Below are positions 23,989-32,442 of a stretch of DNA of 44,169 nt, in pieces (the stretch's first letter is position 1; each line of letters starts with the position of its first letter). The notes below the pieces were generated by a model, which saw nothing but the letters and a program-made list of their open reading frames with translations, was not told where the DNA came from and made no database searches. Source of the DNA: CAYJWL01 sp964373855 (GTDB lineage Bacteria > Patescibacteriota > Andersenbacteria > UBA10190). The position numbers and the translations under genes are program-made. The DNA is taken from contig CAYJWL010000005.1 of assembly GCA_964373855.1 (NCBI GenBank), positions 1 to 44,169 of the forward strand. The letters run 5' to 3'.

Positions 23989-25110
23989 ATGCCTTCTCCT
24001 TCGCCAAAACATGCCGCCGACGGCACGCTGCTGCTTGTTATTCTGGCACTGACCATTTTTGGTTTAATGATGGTTGGGTCGGCCTCGTCCGTCTTGGGTG
24101 AACAATTGAGAGATGATGCCTTCTTTTACCTCAAACACCAACTGTTATATGGCGCCCTCGCCGGATTTTTTCTGTTTGCCATCGGCTTCTTTGTCCCTTA
24201 CGGGAAATGGAAATTGGTAGCTGCCCCGGCATTGCTGGTCGCCTTAACCCTCTTGGCACTAGTGTTTGTACCCGGCTTGCAAGTTGCCTCCGGCGGAGCG
24301 GCTCGGTGGATTGGCTTGGGTCCAATCACGATCCAGCCAAGCGAAATTACCAAGCTGGCCTGTATATTGTACTTAGCCGGTCTTTTGGCGAAGAAAGGCG
24401 AGGCCGTACAAGACTTTCGGACAAGCGTCTTGCCCTTTTTAGTCATTATAGGCATCATCGGGGCCCTGCTCGTCTGGCAGCCTGACATCGGTACGTTATT
24501 TGCCATCGTGGTAATAATGATAGCCATGGTGTTTGCTGCCGGGTTCCGCCTCCATCATCTGGCCTTAATCACCTCAATCGGCTTAATTGTTTTTTTGCTG
24601 CTTATCGGCGCGGCGCGCTACCGGCTGGCACGCCTGTTCGTTTATTTGCATCCGGAGCTTGATCCCCAAGGCATCGGCTACCAAATTAATCAGGCGCTGC
24701 TGGCGGTGGGCACCGGCGGGCTATGGGGATTAGGCTTCGGCCGCAGCCGGCAGAAATATTTATATCTCCCCGAGCCGGCCGGGGATTCTATCTTTGCCGT
24801 GATTGCCGAGGAGCTTGGTTTCGTACGCCTTCTGATTGTCATTGGCGCATTTATCGTGATCGTATACAAAGGATTTTCCATCGCTCAGCGCTCGCCTGAT
24901 GTCTTCGGCCGCCTGTTAGCAGTGGGCATCACAAGCTGGATCGCCATACAAGCTTTTGTCAACATGGGCTCGATATTAGGCTTAACACCACTGACCGGCA
25001 TCCCTCTGCCGTTTATCAGTTACGGCGGTTCCGCTCTAGCCACTCTGCTCCTGGCTGCCGGTATGCTACTGAATATCAGCAAGTACACTGAGGAAAGCAG
25101 CAGGAAGTGA
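23989..25110 (+). CDS. ftsW: Lipid II polymerase / division protein FtsW (SEDS family)
   Basis: 373 residues from ATG 23989. The longer frame from 23932 is rejected because it begins inside a dispersed repeat and the extra residues (FFIFRFTPYA) come from low-complexity DNA. About ten helices. SEDS motifs: LTIFGLMMVGSAS, GGAARWIGLGPITIQPSEITKLA (split across residues 90-115), LVWQPDIGTL, YQINQALLAVGTGGLWGLG (YQ..QALLAIGSGG in the family), FAVIAEELGF and LTGIPLPFISYGGSA. SEDS proteins polymerise glycan strands with a class B PBP. FtsW is favoured over RodA by its place between murD and murG. Confidence 0.93.
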   Translation: MPSPSPKHAADGTLLLVILALTIFGLMMVGSASSVLGEQLRDDAFFYLKHQLLYGALAGFFLFAIGFFVPYGKWKLVAAPALLVALTLLALVFVPGLQVASGGAARWIGLGPITIQPSEITKLACILYLAGLLAKKGEAVQDFRTSVLPFLVIIGIIGALLVWQPDIGTLFAIVVIMIAMVFAAGFRLHHLALITSIGLIVFLLLIGAARYRLARLFVYLHPELDPQGIGYQINQALLAVGTGGLWGLGFGRSRQKYLYLPEPAGDSIFAVIAEELGFVRLLIVIGAFIVIVYKGFSIAQRSPDVFGRLLAVGITSWIAIQAFVNMGSILGLTPLTGIPLPFISYGGSALATLLLAAGMLLNISKYTEESSRK

Positions 25111-25157
25111 GAATTAAACCTGGTGAAAATAGATCATTTTTCTCGACACATATAAGT

Positions 25158-25189
25158 ACTGATTACAGATTACTGATTACTGATTACTA
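25158..25189. repeat. Tandem low-complexity repeat before murG
   Basis: Three to four copies of the 7-8-mer ATTACTG/ATTACAG ending nine bases before the murG ATG. Confidence 0.75.
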
Positions 25190-25197
25190 TTGATGCT

Positions 25198-26367
25198 ATG
25201 CGTATTATTCTCACCGGCGGCGGCAGCGGCGGCCATGTCATTCCTTTTGAACCGATTATCGAGGCGCTGCGCGCGCAGCACGTCACCGCCACCAAGACAC
25301 TGGCCAGAAGATTGGATCCCGAGCGGCTTGATATTACCTTTATCGGCGTGGCGGATAAAAAGACTCATGAATTCTTTAGGCGGCATGACGTACCTACGGT
25401 TAGTATTGTATCCGGTAAAATTCGCCGCTACCTGTCTTGGAAAAACCCAGTTGATGTGTTTTTCCGGTTGCCGATCGGATTGCTTCAAGCCGCATTTCAC
25501 ATGTGGCGAATTATGCCTGATGTCGTCATTAGCAAAGGCGGCTATGGCAGTCTGCCGGTATCACTGGCGGCAGTGTTGTACCGTATCCCCGTGTTGCTGC
25601 ACGAATCGGATGCTGCCCCCGGAGCAACCAATGCACTCCTGGTTAGGTTTGCTACAGCCGTAGCGGTTGGTTTCGAGACAACCAAGGAATACTTGGATAA
25701 GTGGCAATATAAAACGTTTGTGACCGGTACACCGGTGCGAGCACAGTTCACAACAATTTCTAAAAAGGAAGGCAAGCAAACATTCGGCCTACCCGCGAAC
25801 GAGCCGCTGCTCGTTGTGCTGGGCGGCAGCCAAGGAGCCCAGCAAATTAATGAGCTGCTGCTTAAGCTTTTGCCGGAACTCATAACCGAGATGGCGATTA
25901 TTCACATCACGGGACCAGATCATTACGAAGCTGTCTCGACCGTCGCCAAGGAACTGATCAGCCATTCCGGGCGCAAACATTTATATCAAGCGTGGCCGTA
26001 CTTGACAGACACGATGGCGGCGGCGCTGGCGGCAGCTGATGGCATTGTCTCGCGCGCCGGCAGCACCCTGGCGGAAATTTCACACCTGCGGACGCCGACA
26101 TTGCTGATTCCGCTGGAGGGAGCTGCCAACGACCATCAGCGCAAGAATGCCCAAGCCTACGAAGCCGCCGGGGCGGCTCTGGTGCTGGAGCCGACTAATC
26201 TGGGCGGAAACATTTTTAAGCAGAATATTAACCGGATCATGAAGGACGAAGCCCTGCGCAAGACTTTGGCTGAAAACTTGGAACACCTTGATTTCCCGCG
26301 GGCCGGGCAAAACATAGCCTCTCTGGCGTTTCAGCTCGCCGAAGGATTTGCCCCGGAAAAAAAATAG
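25198..26367 (+). CDS. murG: UDP-GlcNAc:lipid I N-acetylglucosaminyltransferase
   Basis: 389 residues, GT28 family. MRIILTGGGSGGHVIPFEPI (glycine-rich loop), DVVISKGGYGSLPVSLAA, LLHESDAAPGATNALL (HE.N..PG.AN in other MurG), LLVVLGGSQGAQQINELL, and in the C-domain IVSRAGSTLAEISHLRTPTLLIPL, NDHQRKNAQAYEAAGAAL. It makes lipid II at the inner membrane face. About 30 residues longer than E. coli MurG, mostly from the segment around residues 28-50 (HVTATKTLARRLDPERL). Confidence 0.95.
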   Translation: MRIILTGGGSGGHVIPFEPIIEALRAQHVTATKTLARRLDPERLDITFIGVADKKTHEFFRRHDVPTVSIVSGKIRRYLSWKNPVDVFFRLPIGLLQAAFHMWRIMPDVVISKGGYGSLPVSLAAVLYRIPVLLHESDAAPGATNALLVRFATAVAVGFETTKEYLDKWQYKTFVTGTPVRAQFTTISKKEGKQTFGLPANEPLLVVLGGSQGAQQINELLLKLLPELITEMAIIHITGPDHYEAVSTVAKELISHSGRKHLYQAWPYLTDTMAAALAAADGIVSRAGSTLAEISHLRTPTLLIPLEGAANDHQRKNAQAYEAAGAALVLEPTNLGGNIFKQNINRIMKDEALRKTLAENLEHLDFPRAGQNIASLAFQLAEGFAPEKK

Positions 26368-26423
26368 GTTGGGCAGGCCACGGCGACTTGCTGGTAAGCT
26401 GACTTTTATTGATACTGCACACC

Positions 26424-27713
26424 ATGAATCTTAAGAAAGCCCAGCGTGTATTCTTGCTTGGCGTGGGCGGGACGGGTATGCGCGGCCTGGCTTGGCTACT
26501 GCACGAGCAGGGCAAAGACATCACTGGCACGGACAGCCACGTGCCGGATGACCTAACTCACATCTATACACTGGCAGCCGAAGAGGATGCCCAGCCGCTG
26601 CTATCCGGTGCTGACCTAATGGTGTATACCGATGCTGTAGCATCAACCCATCCGCTGCGTCAGGCAGCACAGGCGGCAAATCTCCCTGCCCTGTCTTACC
26701 CCGCCGCGGTTGGCGAGATCGCTAACGAACATGCCTGTGTGATTGCCGTGGCCGGCACACATGGCAAATCATCCACCACCGCTTTTCTCGCTCATATCTT
26801 GATTGCAGCTGGATGTAATCCGACTGTGTTAGTGGGGGCAAGCATATTCGGCTGGCCCGGTAAGAACGCCCGCCTCGGCCAGAAGGAATATTTTCTGGTT
26901 GAAGCAGACGAATACCGCAGGCATTTTTTAACGTTGCGGCCTACTCATGCCATCATCACCACCATAGATTTTGACCACCCTGATTATTACACAGCGCTGG
27001 CGGAGGTCACAGCGGCGTACGGCGAATTCCTCACCACATTGAGAGCGGCAAAGACGCTGGTAACAACCACGAGGCTGGTACAATCACATCCCGTTTTGCC
27101 TTGGCCAAAGAAGACTGTCCAGGTTAGCAGCGAAGAAATAGAGAAAGCTATCAACCCTATACCCGGCGATCACATGAAGCACAACGCAGCACTGGCGATT
27201 TCTCTGGCCAGTCAACTGGGTATAAACAAGGCCCGGGCAAAGCAATATCTGCAGTCCTTTCCTGGTCTGTCTCGACGGATGGAGATTGTTGGGCAGTTTA
27301 AAAATATGGATGTGATTTCAGACTACGGCCATCATCCGGCTGCTATTGCCGCCACCTGGGACGCCCTTGTGGAGCAACGTCCCAATGACAGCATTGCGAT
27401 TATTTTTGAAGCACATATGGAAGCACGACTGAAAACCTTTTTCGATCAATTCGTTCAGTCTTTAATGAGCGCGCCAGTAGTAGTTGTGTATCCGGTATTT
27501 GCTCCGGCCGGTAGAGAAACTGCGTCGGCAGCTGATCTGGCACGTCAACTGGGCAAGGCGCTTGAAACCAAGGGCTGCCGAGCTTTTGTCCTGCGATCGA
27601 AAATTGAACTGCCGCACGTCTTAGATATTATGGCTGCTTCTTGCCAAACCGCCATCGCTTTTACGGCAGGGGATTTAGATAATCACTTGCGCCAGATTAT
27701 ACAACCAGTTTAA
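26424..27713 (+). CDS. murC: UDP-N-acetylmuramate--L-alanine ligase
   Basis: 429 residues from ATG 26424; a TTG 15 bases upstream (26409) would add MILHT and is less likely. RVFLLGVGGTGMRGLAWLL, P-loop VAGTHGKSSTTAFLAHIL, FLVEADEYRRHFLTL, ITTIDFDHPDYY, and C-terminal DYGHHPAAIAATWDAL and VVVYPVFAPAGRE are as in MurC. It adds L-Ala to UDP-MurNAc. Slightly short for the family (E. coli 491). Last gene of the wall run; murB, murE, ddl, ftsQ, ftsA and ftsZ are not in the window. Confidence 0.93.
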   Translation: MNLKKAQRVFLLGVGGTGMRGLAWLLHEQGKDITGTDSHVPDDLTHIYTLAAEEDAQPLLSGADLMVYTDAVASTHPLRQAAQAANLPALSYPAAVGEIANEHACVIAVAGTHGKSSTTAFLAHILIAAGCNPTVLVGASIFGWPGKNARLGQKEYFLVEADEYRRHFLTLRPTHAIITTIDFDHPDYYTALAEVTAAYGEFLTTLRAAKTLVTTTRLVQSHPVLPWPKKTVQVSSEEIEKAINPIPGDHMKHNAALAISLASQLGINKARAKQYLQSFPGLSRRMEIVGQFKNMDVISDYGHHPAAIAATWDALVEQRPNDSIAIIFEAHMEARLKTFFDQFVQSLMSAPVVVVYPVFAPAGRETASAADLARQLGKALETKGCRAFVLRSKIELPHVLDIMAASCQTAIAFTAGDLDNHLRQIIQPV

Positions 27714-27796
27714 AACAGACCGGTTATCTCTTTCTTAAGATGGTGGTGCAGCGATGGTCATCCGCCGAGCGCCAGCATCTGCCCCGATGTCGCAGA

Positions 27797-27821
27797 TTAA
27801 GAGTGCAGCCGCGGCAGGCCG
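27797..27821. repeat. Dispersed repeat family 4 core, copy 1
   Basis: TTAAGAGTGCAGCCGCGGCAG. Same block with two differences at 33223-33246, and a diverged one within coding sequence at 9266-9283. Confidence 0.5.
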
Positions 27822-27919
27822 TTGCCCGCGATTCGACTTAAGCTCACCGCAGCCCAAGCCCGCTGTCAGCGGGGCACAGGCCGGTTCCCGACGTGTTAGT
27901 CATTTTCCCCAAGCTTCCT

Positions 27920-27959
27920 AACCATACGGTAGACAAAAATCTACCTTTGCAGTATGGTT
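27920..27959. promoter_or_regulatory. Stem-loop upstream of the sigma-4/HARE regulator promoter
   Basis: AACCATAC-GGTAGA-caaaaa-TCTACC-tttgca-GTATGGTT: two stacked stems of 6 and 8 bp with a one-sided internal loop. No T-run follows, so an operator or leader structure is more likely than a terminator for murC. Confidence 0.45.
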
Positions 27960-27983
27960 TGATGTTATGCATGTACATTAAAG

Positions 27984-28012
27984 TTGACATGTAGTCTAAG
28001 ACAGTATATACT
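27984..28012 (+). promoter_or_regulatory. Sigma-70-type promoter with flanking palindromes
   Basis: TTGACA (27984-27989), 17-base spacer, TATACT (28007-28012), the best promoter in the window. The predicted start near 28019 gives a leader of about 38 bases to ATG 28057. ATGTACAT (27971-27978) lies just upstream and TAACATGTTA (28033-28042) in the leader; both are perfect palindromes and candidate operators. A second TTGACA is at 28018-28023. Confidence 0.75.
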
Positions 28013-28056
28013 TAAATTTGACATATTATATATAACATGTTACTAAGATTTCATCC

Positions 28057-29127
28057 ATGAGTCACATAGCCACAAATAGCTCTCTGAACCGCCACACTGA
28101 CGTGCGTTTAATTACTGATTCTATGTTGAAAGTGTTGGACGCCCGGTCGAGGGATATTGTAGTGCGCCGGTTTGGCCTGAAGCATGATGAAGCAGAAACA
28201 CTTGAAAGTATTGGAAAGGAATATGGCATCACCCGCGAGCGTGTTCGCCAAATTGAAGCCAATGCCAAAAAAGCCCTGTGTTCACTGTCAACCGTTTATG
28301 CTCCAGCCCTTGACCTGCTGACGGACATTTTTTCCACCCACGGCGGTGCCATGGCCGAGCAGCAGGTTGTCGAGATTGTTAGAGAAAGGTTAGGCGACGG
28401 CACATCAGCCAATACGGTTCACTTCCTTTTATCGATCCTGCCTGATTTTATCAAAGTCGCTCCCGCTGACCTGTTTGATTCACACTGGCGGCACCAGCCT
28501 TCCGTGCACCCTAAAATCTCTGAGGTGATCCTTGCCGCCCGCACCGTCCTCAAAAAAAGGAATCATCCAACAACTTTACATGAGCTGGTTGCTGACATCC
28601 AAGGACATCTACATGAACAGGAGCAATCATTATCACACAAGATTATTCTATCGGCACTGGTGGCCAGCAAACAAGTGGCGCGAACGGCATTCGGCGACTG
28701 GGGCCTGGTCGGCTGGTCAGAGACAACTCCGCGCGGAGTGGGAGATAAGGCCTATGCTGTCTTGCGACGGCACGGCCAGCCAGCCCATTTCCGGGAAATT
28801 ACCGAGATGATTAACGCCACCCATTTTGACCATAAAACCGCTAATCCCCAGACCGTCCACAATGAACTGATCAAAGATAGCCGTTTCGTGTTAGTCGGCC
28901 GCGGCCTCTACGGGTTAAAGGAGTGGGGGTATATGACCGGCACGGTCGCCGATGTCCTGGAAGCCATCCTGCACAAGGCACAACAGCCGCTAACGAGGGA
29001 CGAGCTGATCGACCGCGTTCTCAAACAGAGACTGGTAAAGAAAAATACAATCTTACTTAGCTTGCAGAATAACAGGCGGTTCATCAAAACCGATGAGAAC
29101 CGCTATGCGCTGCGGCAGAAATCATAA
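28057..29127 (+). CDS. Sigma-70 region 4 / HARE-HTH-like transcription regulator
   Basis: 356 residues. Residues about 20-75 are a sigma region 4: LDARSRDIVVRRFGLK, then ETLESIGKEYGITRERVRQIEANAKKAL, including the RERVRQIE recognition helix of primary sigma factors. No region 2 (no -10 binding helix or core-binding residues), so it is not a complete sigma factor. The remaining 270 residues look like several winged-helix units; two of them (about 205-275 and 285-355, with GQPAHFREITEMIN, GRGLYGLKEWGY and QPLTRDELIDRVL) resemble HARE-HTH domains. It probably binds -35-like DNA and regulates transcription. It has its own promoter and terminator, so it is monocistronic. Target genes unknown. Confidence 0.75.
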   Translation: MSHIATNSSLNRHTDVRLITDSMLKVLDARSRDIVVRRFGLKHDEAETLESIGKEYGITRERVRQIEANAKKALCSLSTVYAPALDLLTDIFSTHGGAMAEQQVVEIVRERLGDGTSANTVHFLLSILPDFIKVAPADLFDSHWRHQPSVHPKISEVILAARTVLKKRNHPTTLHELVADIQGHLHEQEQSLSHKIILSALVASKQVARTAFGDWGLVGWSETTPRGVGDKAYAVLRRHGQPAHFREITEMINATHFDHKTANPQTVHNELIKDSRFVLVGRGLYGLKEWGYMTGTVADVLEAILHKAQQPLTRDELIDRVLKQRLVKKNTILLSLQNNRRFIKTDENRYALRQKS

Positions 29128-29136
29128 TTGTGAGTA

Positions 29137-29162
29137 ACATCCCCGCCAGCGGGGATGTTTTG
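29137..29162 (+). terminator. Intrinsic terminator after the sigma-4/HARE regulator
   Basis: ACATCCCCGC (29137-29146), loop CA, GCGGGGATGT (29149-29158), then TTTTG. Ten base pairs, very stable. Confidence 0.8.
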
Positions 29163-29216
29163 TAGATAGCGGGGAGTTAAGACTACACTATATCTATATC
29201 CTTCACCGCCAAAGCT

Positions 29217-30521
29217 GTGCTGCAATTAACACTTACACCATCCGCATCATCCTTAGAACTCTTAACCGCTTTTGCCGAGCTGGCCCCTTCGCTTTATGCC
29301 TTGGGGTGGATAGTGGTTATCTTCTTGATCCTGCGTATTGCCTGGGAAGCGTACCGGATGCTGATTATGATTGACTATGTCAGCAGCATTCAGTGGACTT
29401 TTCTGCAGGTAAACCTCCCGCCGGATTCCGAAGAGACCCCAAAATCTATGGAAGTCGCCTATGATGTCCTGGGCGGCATTCACAAATCGCCGGATCTCAA
29501 TGAGCTGTACTTCGATGGCTACCACGAGGCGTGGTACAGCTGCGAAGTTCACTGCATGCAGGGACGAGCCCGGTATATTCTGGTCGTACCCACCGACCGC
29601 CGGCAATTTTTCGAGGGAGTCATCTACGGGCAATACCCACGCGCCAGCATCGAGGAAGTGGAGGATTACACGCTGCGGTACAGATGGGAAGACTTAAGAA
29701 AAAATTATGACCTCTACGGCGCTGAAATTGTCCTAAACGAAGAAGAATTTTTCCCGATCAAGACGTATCGGGAATACGAAGCCAGCTTGGCCGAAGAAGA
29801 TCGCTACGTTGATCCGCATCAGTCTATGATTGAGGCGTTCACCAACGTGGCTCCGGGTGAGGAATTCTGGGTCCAGTTTGTCATCCGGGCGATGGATCCG
29901 GATATGCCGGCGCTGCGGGAAGCAGGCGAGGAGAAAGTAGCCGAAATCTCCGGCCAAGCCAAGGAAAAAGAGACGGGCTTCATGGGGCGACTGCGTGATT
30001 TCTTCTTGAGTGTGCCGGGAGAACTCATTACCGCCCTGCTCCACGGGCCGCAGGAAACCGCCGAGGAAAAAAGACCCTTCCAGTTACGCTTCTTTAACCC
30101 CGTTGATGAAGCCAAAATGAAGGGCATTTTGCAGAAAATAGCGCAAAATAATTTTAAGACGATCATTCGCGTCGTCCACATTGCTCCCTTGGGACAACTG
30201 AAAAAACCCAACATCGGCCGGACTATAGGCGCGTTCAAACAGTTTAATACACAGCATCTTAATTCCCTGAAGCCAAGCGACGAATCGAAAACCAATGGGC
30301 CGAACTATATTTTACGGGAATACCGGCGCAAATTCCGGGAGCGCAACATTCTGCTTAAATTCCAATGGCGAGATATGTTTGGCCGCGCCGCTGGTCAGTG
30401 GTACAGCGCGGAAGAACTAGCCACCATGTATCACTTCCCGGTCAAATATGTCCGCGCGCCCGGCCTGGAGAGAGCTAAGGCCGGAGTGCAAAGCCCGCCG
30501 GCTAATATCCCGTATGCCTAA
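29217..30521 (+). CDS. Membrane-anchored protein partnered with a TraG/VirD4-like ATPase
   Basis: 434 residues, GTG start. One hydrophobic helix near the N-terminus (about residues 22-45, LYALGWIVVIFLILRIAWEAY), then a large soluble part. I recognise no catalytic motif. Residues about 95-175 (AWYSCEVHCMQGRARYILVV, FFEGVIYGQYPRASIEEVEDY) and the middle (GEEFWVQFVIRAMDPD) recall the uncharacterised protein that precedes TraG/VirD4-like ATPases in CPR genomes. It ends 46 bases before the ATPase gene, so the two likely form an operon and a membrane complex. Function inferred only from the partner: membrane platform for DNA or protein transfer. Confidence 0.7.
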   Translation: MLQLTLTPSASSLELLTAFAELAPSLYALGWIVVIFLILRIAWEAYRMLIMIDYVSSIQWTFLQVNLPPDSEETPKSMEVAYDVLGGIHKSPDLNELYFDGYHEAWYSCEVHCMQGRARYILVVPTDRRQFFEGVIYGQYPRASIEEVEDYTLRYRWEDLRKNYDLYGAEIVLNEEEFFPIKTYREYEASLAEEDRYVDPHQSMIEAFTNVAPGEEFWVQFVIRAMDPDMPALREAGEEKVAEISGQAKEKETGFMGRLRDFFLSVPGELITALLHGPQETAEEKRPFQLRFFNPVDEAKMKGILQKIAQNNFKTIIRVVHIAPLGQLKKPNIGRTIGAFKQFNTQHLNSLKPSDESKTNGPNYILREYRRKFRERNILLKFQWRDMFGRAAGQWYSAEELATMYHFPVKYVRAPGLERAKAGVQSPPANIPYA

Positions 30522-30567
30522 GCCGGCGGACGCACGTGCGCTCCTGCCCGATACCGGGTAAGCTACG

Positions 30568-32286
30568 GTGCATATGGATCAGATTACCGTCGTCGGCCAG
30601 ACCAATTTCCGCGGGCAACACCGACCCTTCGGCATCTATGAGGATGACCGTCGGCGGCATATATATATCATCGGAAAAACCGGGGTAGGAAAAACCACGC
30701 TGCTGGAGAATATGCTGGTGCAGGATATTCGGAACGGCAAAGGCGTGGCGCTGGTTGATCCGCACGGCGATTTGGCCGAACGCCTGCTTGATGTTATCCC
30801 TCCCGAGCGTACCAATGATGTTGTCTACTTCGACCCGGCCGACGTTGAATTTCCGGTGGCTTTTAATGTGTTGGAAGCCATCGACCCGGAATACAAATAT
30901 CTGGTAGCTTCCGGACTGGTGAGCTCACTGAAGAAGATCTGGGCGGATTCCTGGGGACCGCGGCTTGAGTACATCTTGCGCAACACAATTTTGGCGCTGC
31001 TGGATTATCCGGCGAGCACAATGCTGGGCATCACGCGCATGCTGGCGGATAAGGCCTATCGAAAAAAAGTAGTTGATCAGATTCAAGATCCGGTGGTGAA
31101 ATCTTTCTGGATTAATGAATTTGCCAATTACAACGAGCGCTTCCGCTCAGAAGCTATATCACCGATACAAAATAAGGTCGGCCAATTTTTATCTTCCGCC
31201 ATTATCCGCAATATCGTTGCCCAGCCCAAGAGCACGGTCGACATGAAAGATGTCATGGATAATGGCAAAATTCTCATCATCAACGTTTCTAAGGGCCGCA
31301 TCGGAGAAGACAATTCAGCACTGCTGGGCGCAATGCTTATCACCAAATTGCAGCTGGCCGCCATGGATCGGGCGAAGGTACCGGAAGAAGAGCGACAAGA
31401 TTTTTATCTATACGTTGATGAGTTTCAGAACTTCGCCACCGAGTCCTTTGCCACCATACTTTCCGAGGCGAGAAAGTACCGACTCAACCTGACCATTGCC
31501 CATCAATACATCACGCAGATGGAAGAAGTGGTGCGCGACGCAGTCTTTGGCAACGTCGGCACGATTGTAACATTCCGCGTTGGCGCCTTTGATGCGGAAT
31601 TTATGGAAGCGGAATTCGCGCCGGATTTTACCCCCACTGATCTGGTCAATCTTGATAAATATAATGCTTACATCAAGCTGATGATCAACGGCATGACCAG
31701 TACGCCGTTTAGCATGCAAACAATCCCGCCGGCCGCCGAAACGTATAATAGCAGAGAAAAAGTTACGAACGTCTCACGCGAGAGGTACGGACGCGACCGG
31801 AATACAGTGGAAGAGAAAATCATGCGCTGGAGCGGCGTTACGTTTAAAGAAACAGCCGAGGCAGAGACAGTAGCCTCCGGTGGCAGCCGGCCTCCGGGGC
31901 CACAGAAGGTGCCGGTGCCCCCTGCGCCAGAGCAGCTTGAGGACGTTGTGCTTGACCGGGCCCGGAAAGAAATTACCAACCTCTCGGCAGCTCTGGGATC
32001 AGCTTCAGGCAGAAGCGAAGATACCCGCCCAGACAACCGGCCCCGCCGAGAACGACGGCAGAGAGAAGAATTTGAAGTGAAATGCGATCGCTGCGGTACA
32101 CTAACGACAGTGCCATTCAAGCCCGATCCTGACAAACAGGTGTATTGCCGGGAATGCTTTGGCATAGTTAAAGCTCAAAAGAAACAACTACCGCCCGGCG
32201 CTCATCGGGCCGCGGCCGCGGTGCCGCCGGCGAGGAGACTTAATGGCTCAACGACATTTTCTGGCCCCAAGCCACCACCGCTTTAG
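30568..32286 (+). CDS. TraG/VirD4-type (type IV secretion coupling protein-like) ATPase with C-terminal zinc ribbon
   Basis: 572 residues, GTG at 30568 or ATG at 30574. RRRHIYIIGKTGVGKTTLLE gives the Walker A (G36-T43); VALVDPHGDLAERLLDVIP follows; YLYVDEFQNFATESFATILSEARKYRLNLTIAHQY near residues 285-320 is Walker B plus the TraG/TraD motif. No N-terminal membrane helices, unlike VirD4, so anchoring probably comes from the preceding gene product. The C-terminal part is low-complexity (PPGPQKVPVPP) and then a zinc ribbon CDRCGTLTTVPFKP...YCREC (about residues 505-530), a type seen in other CPR proteins. No relaxase, VirB channel or pilus genes are nearby. A role in DNA transfer or uptake is inference. 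Confidence 0.82.
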   Translation: MHMDQITVVGQTNFRGQHRPFGIYEDDRRRHIYIIGKTGVGKTTLLENMLVQDIRNGKGVALVDPHGDLAERLLDVIPPERTNDVVYFDPADVEFPVAFNVLEAIDPEYKYLVASGLVSSLKKIWADSWGPRLEYILRNTILALLDYPASTMLGITRMLADKAYRKKVVDQIQDPVVKSFWINEFANYNERFRSEAISPIQNKVGQFLSSAIIRNIVAQPKSTVDMKDVMDNGKILIINVSKGRIGEDNSALLGAMLITKLQLAAMDRAKVPEEERQDFYLYVDEFQNFATESFATILSEARKYRLNLTIAHQYITQMEEVVRDAVFGNVGTIVTFRVGAFDAEFMEAEFAPDFTPTDLVNLDKYNAYIKLMINGMTSTPFSMQTIPPAAETYNSREKVTNVSRERYGRDRNTVEEKIMRWSGVTFKETAEAETVASGGSRPPGPQKVPVPPAPEQLEDVVLDRARKEITNLSAALGSASGRSEDTRPDNRPRRERRQREEFEVKCDRCGTLTTVPFKPDPDKQVYCRECFGIVKAQKKQLPPGAHRAAAAVPPARRLNGSTTFSGPKPPPL

Positions 32287-32290
32287 TTAA

Positions 32291-32369
32291 GTAGGTTGCC
32301 CGCTCCTTGAAGCGGGTCCGCTCCTCGAACAAGAGCCCCGGAGTCAAAAGCCGCTACTGGGCGGATAGG
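32291..32369 (-). repeat. Dispersed repeat family 1, intergenic copy in reverse orientation
   Basis: Its reverse complement begins CTATCCGCCCAGTAGCGGC, has GACTCCGGGGCTC and GAGCGGACC, and ends GAGCGGGCAACCTAC, aligning with 6394-6470 (CTATCCGCC, GACTCCGAGGCTC, GAGCGGACC, GGCGGGCAACCTA). This copy is noncoding. Confidence 0.65.
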
Positions 32370-32405
32370 AAGTAACCAGGCGCAATCATACTCGCGATGT
32401 ACATG

Positions 32406-32414
32406 TGATATACT
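32406..32414 (+). promoter_or_regulatory. Extended -10 promoter for the LOG-family gene
   Basis: TGA-TATACT, an extended -10 (TGn) element 29 bases before the GTG start at 32443; no good -35. The space between is a low-complexity ACTACAAGCTACTTAACTAC run. Confidence 0.4.
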
Positions 32415-32442
32415 ACAAGCTACTTAACTACAAACTAAAGGC

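Larger units (their letters stand above)
27714..28056. other. 343-base intergenic stretch between murC and the regulator gene
   Basis: No gene seen. The left part (about 27740-27895) is a GC-rich set of hairpins, including GCCCGCT-gtc-AGCGGGGC (27858-27875) and ATCTGC/GCAGAT (27778-27797), with the TTAAGAGTGCAGCCGCGGCAG block shared with 33223. The right part is AT-rich and holds a hairpin (27920-27959), a promoter (27984-28012) and two short palindromes. Confidence 0.6.

Noticed and set aside
25158..25189. CRISPR-like tandem repeats before murG
   Set aside because: Units are 7-8 bases with no spacers and no cas genes; this is a simple tandem repeat.
28057..28300. A complete alternative sigma factor
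   Set aside because: Only region 4 is present; no region 2 or 3 motifs are found in the 356 residues.
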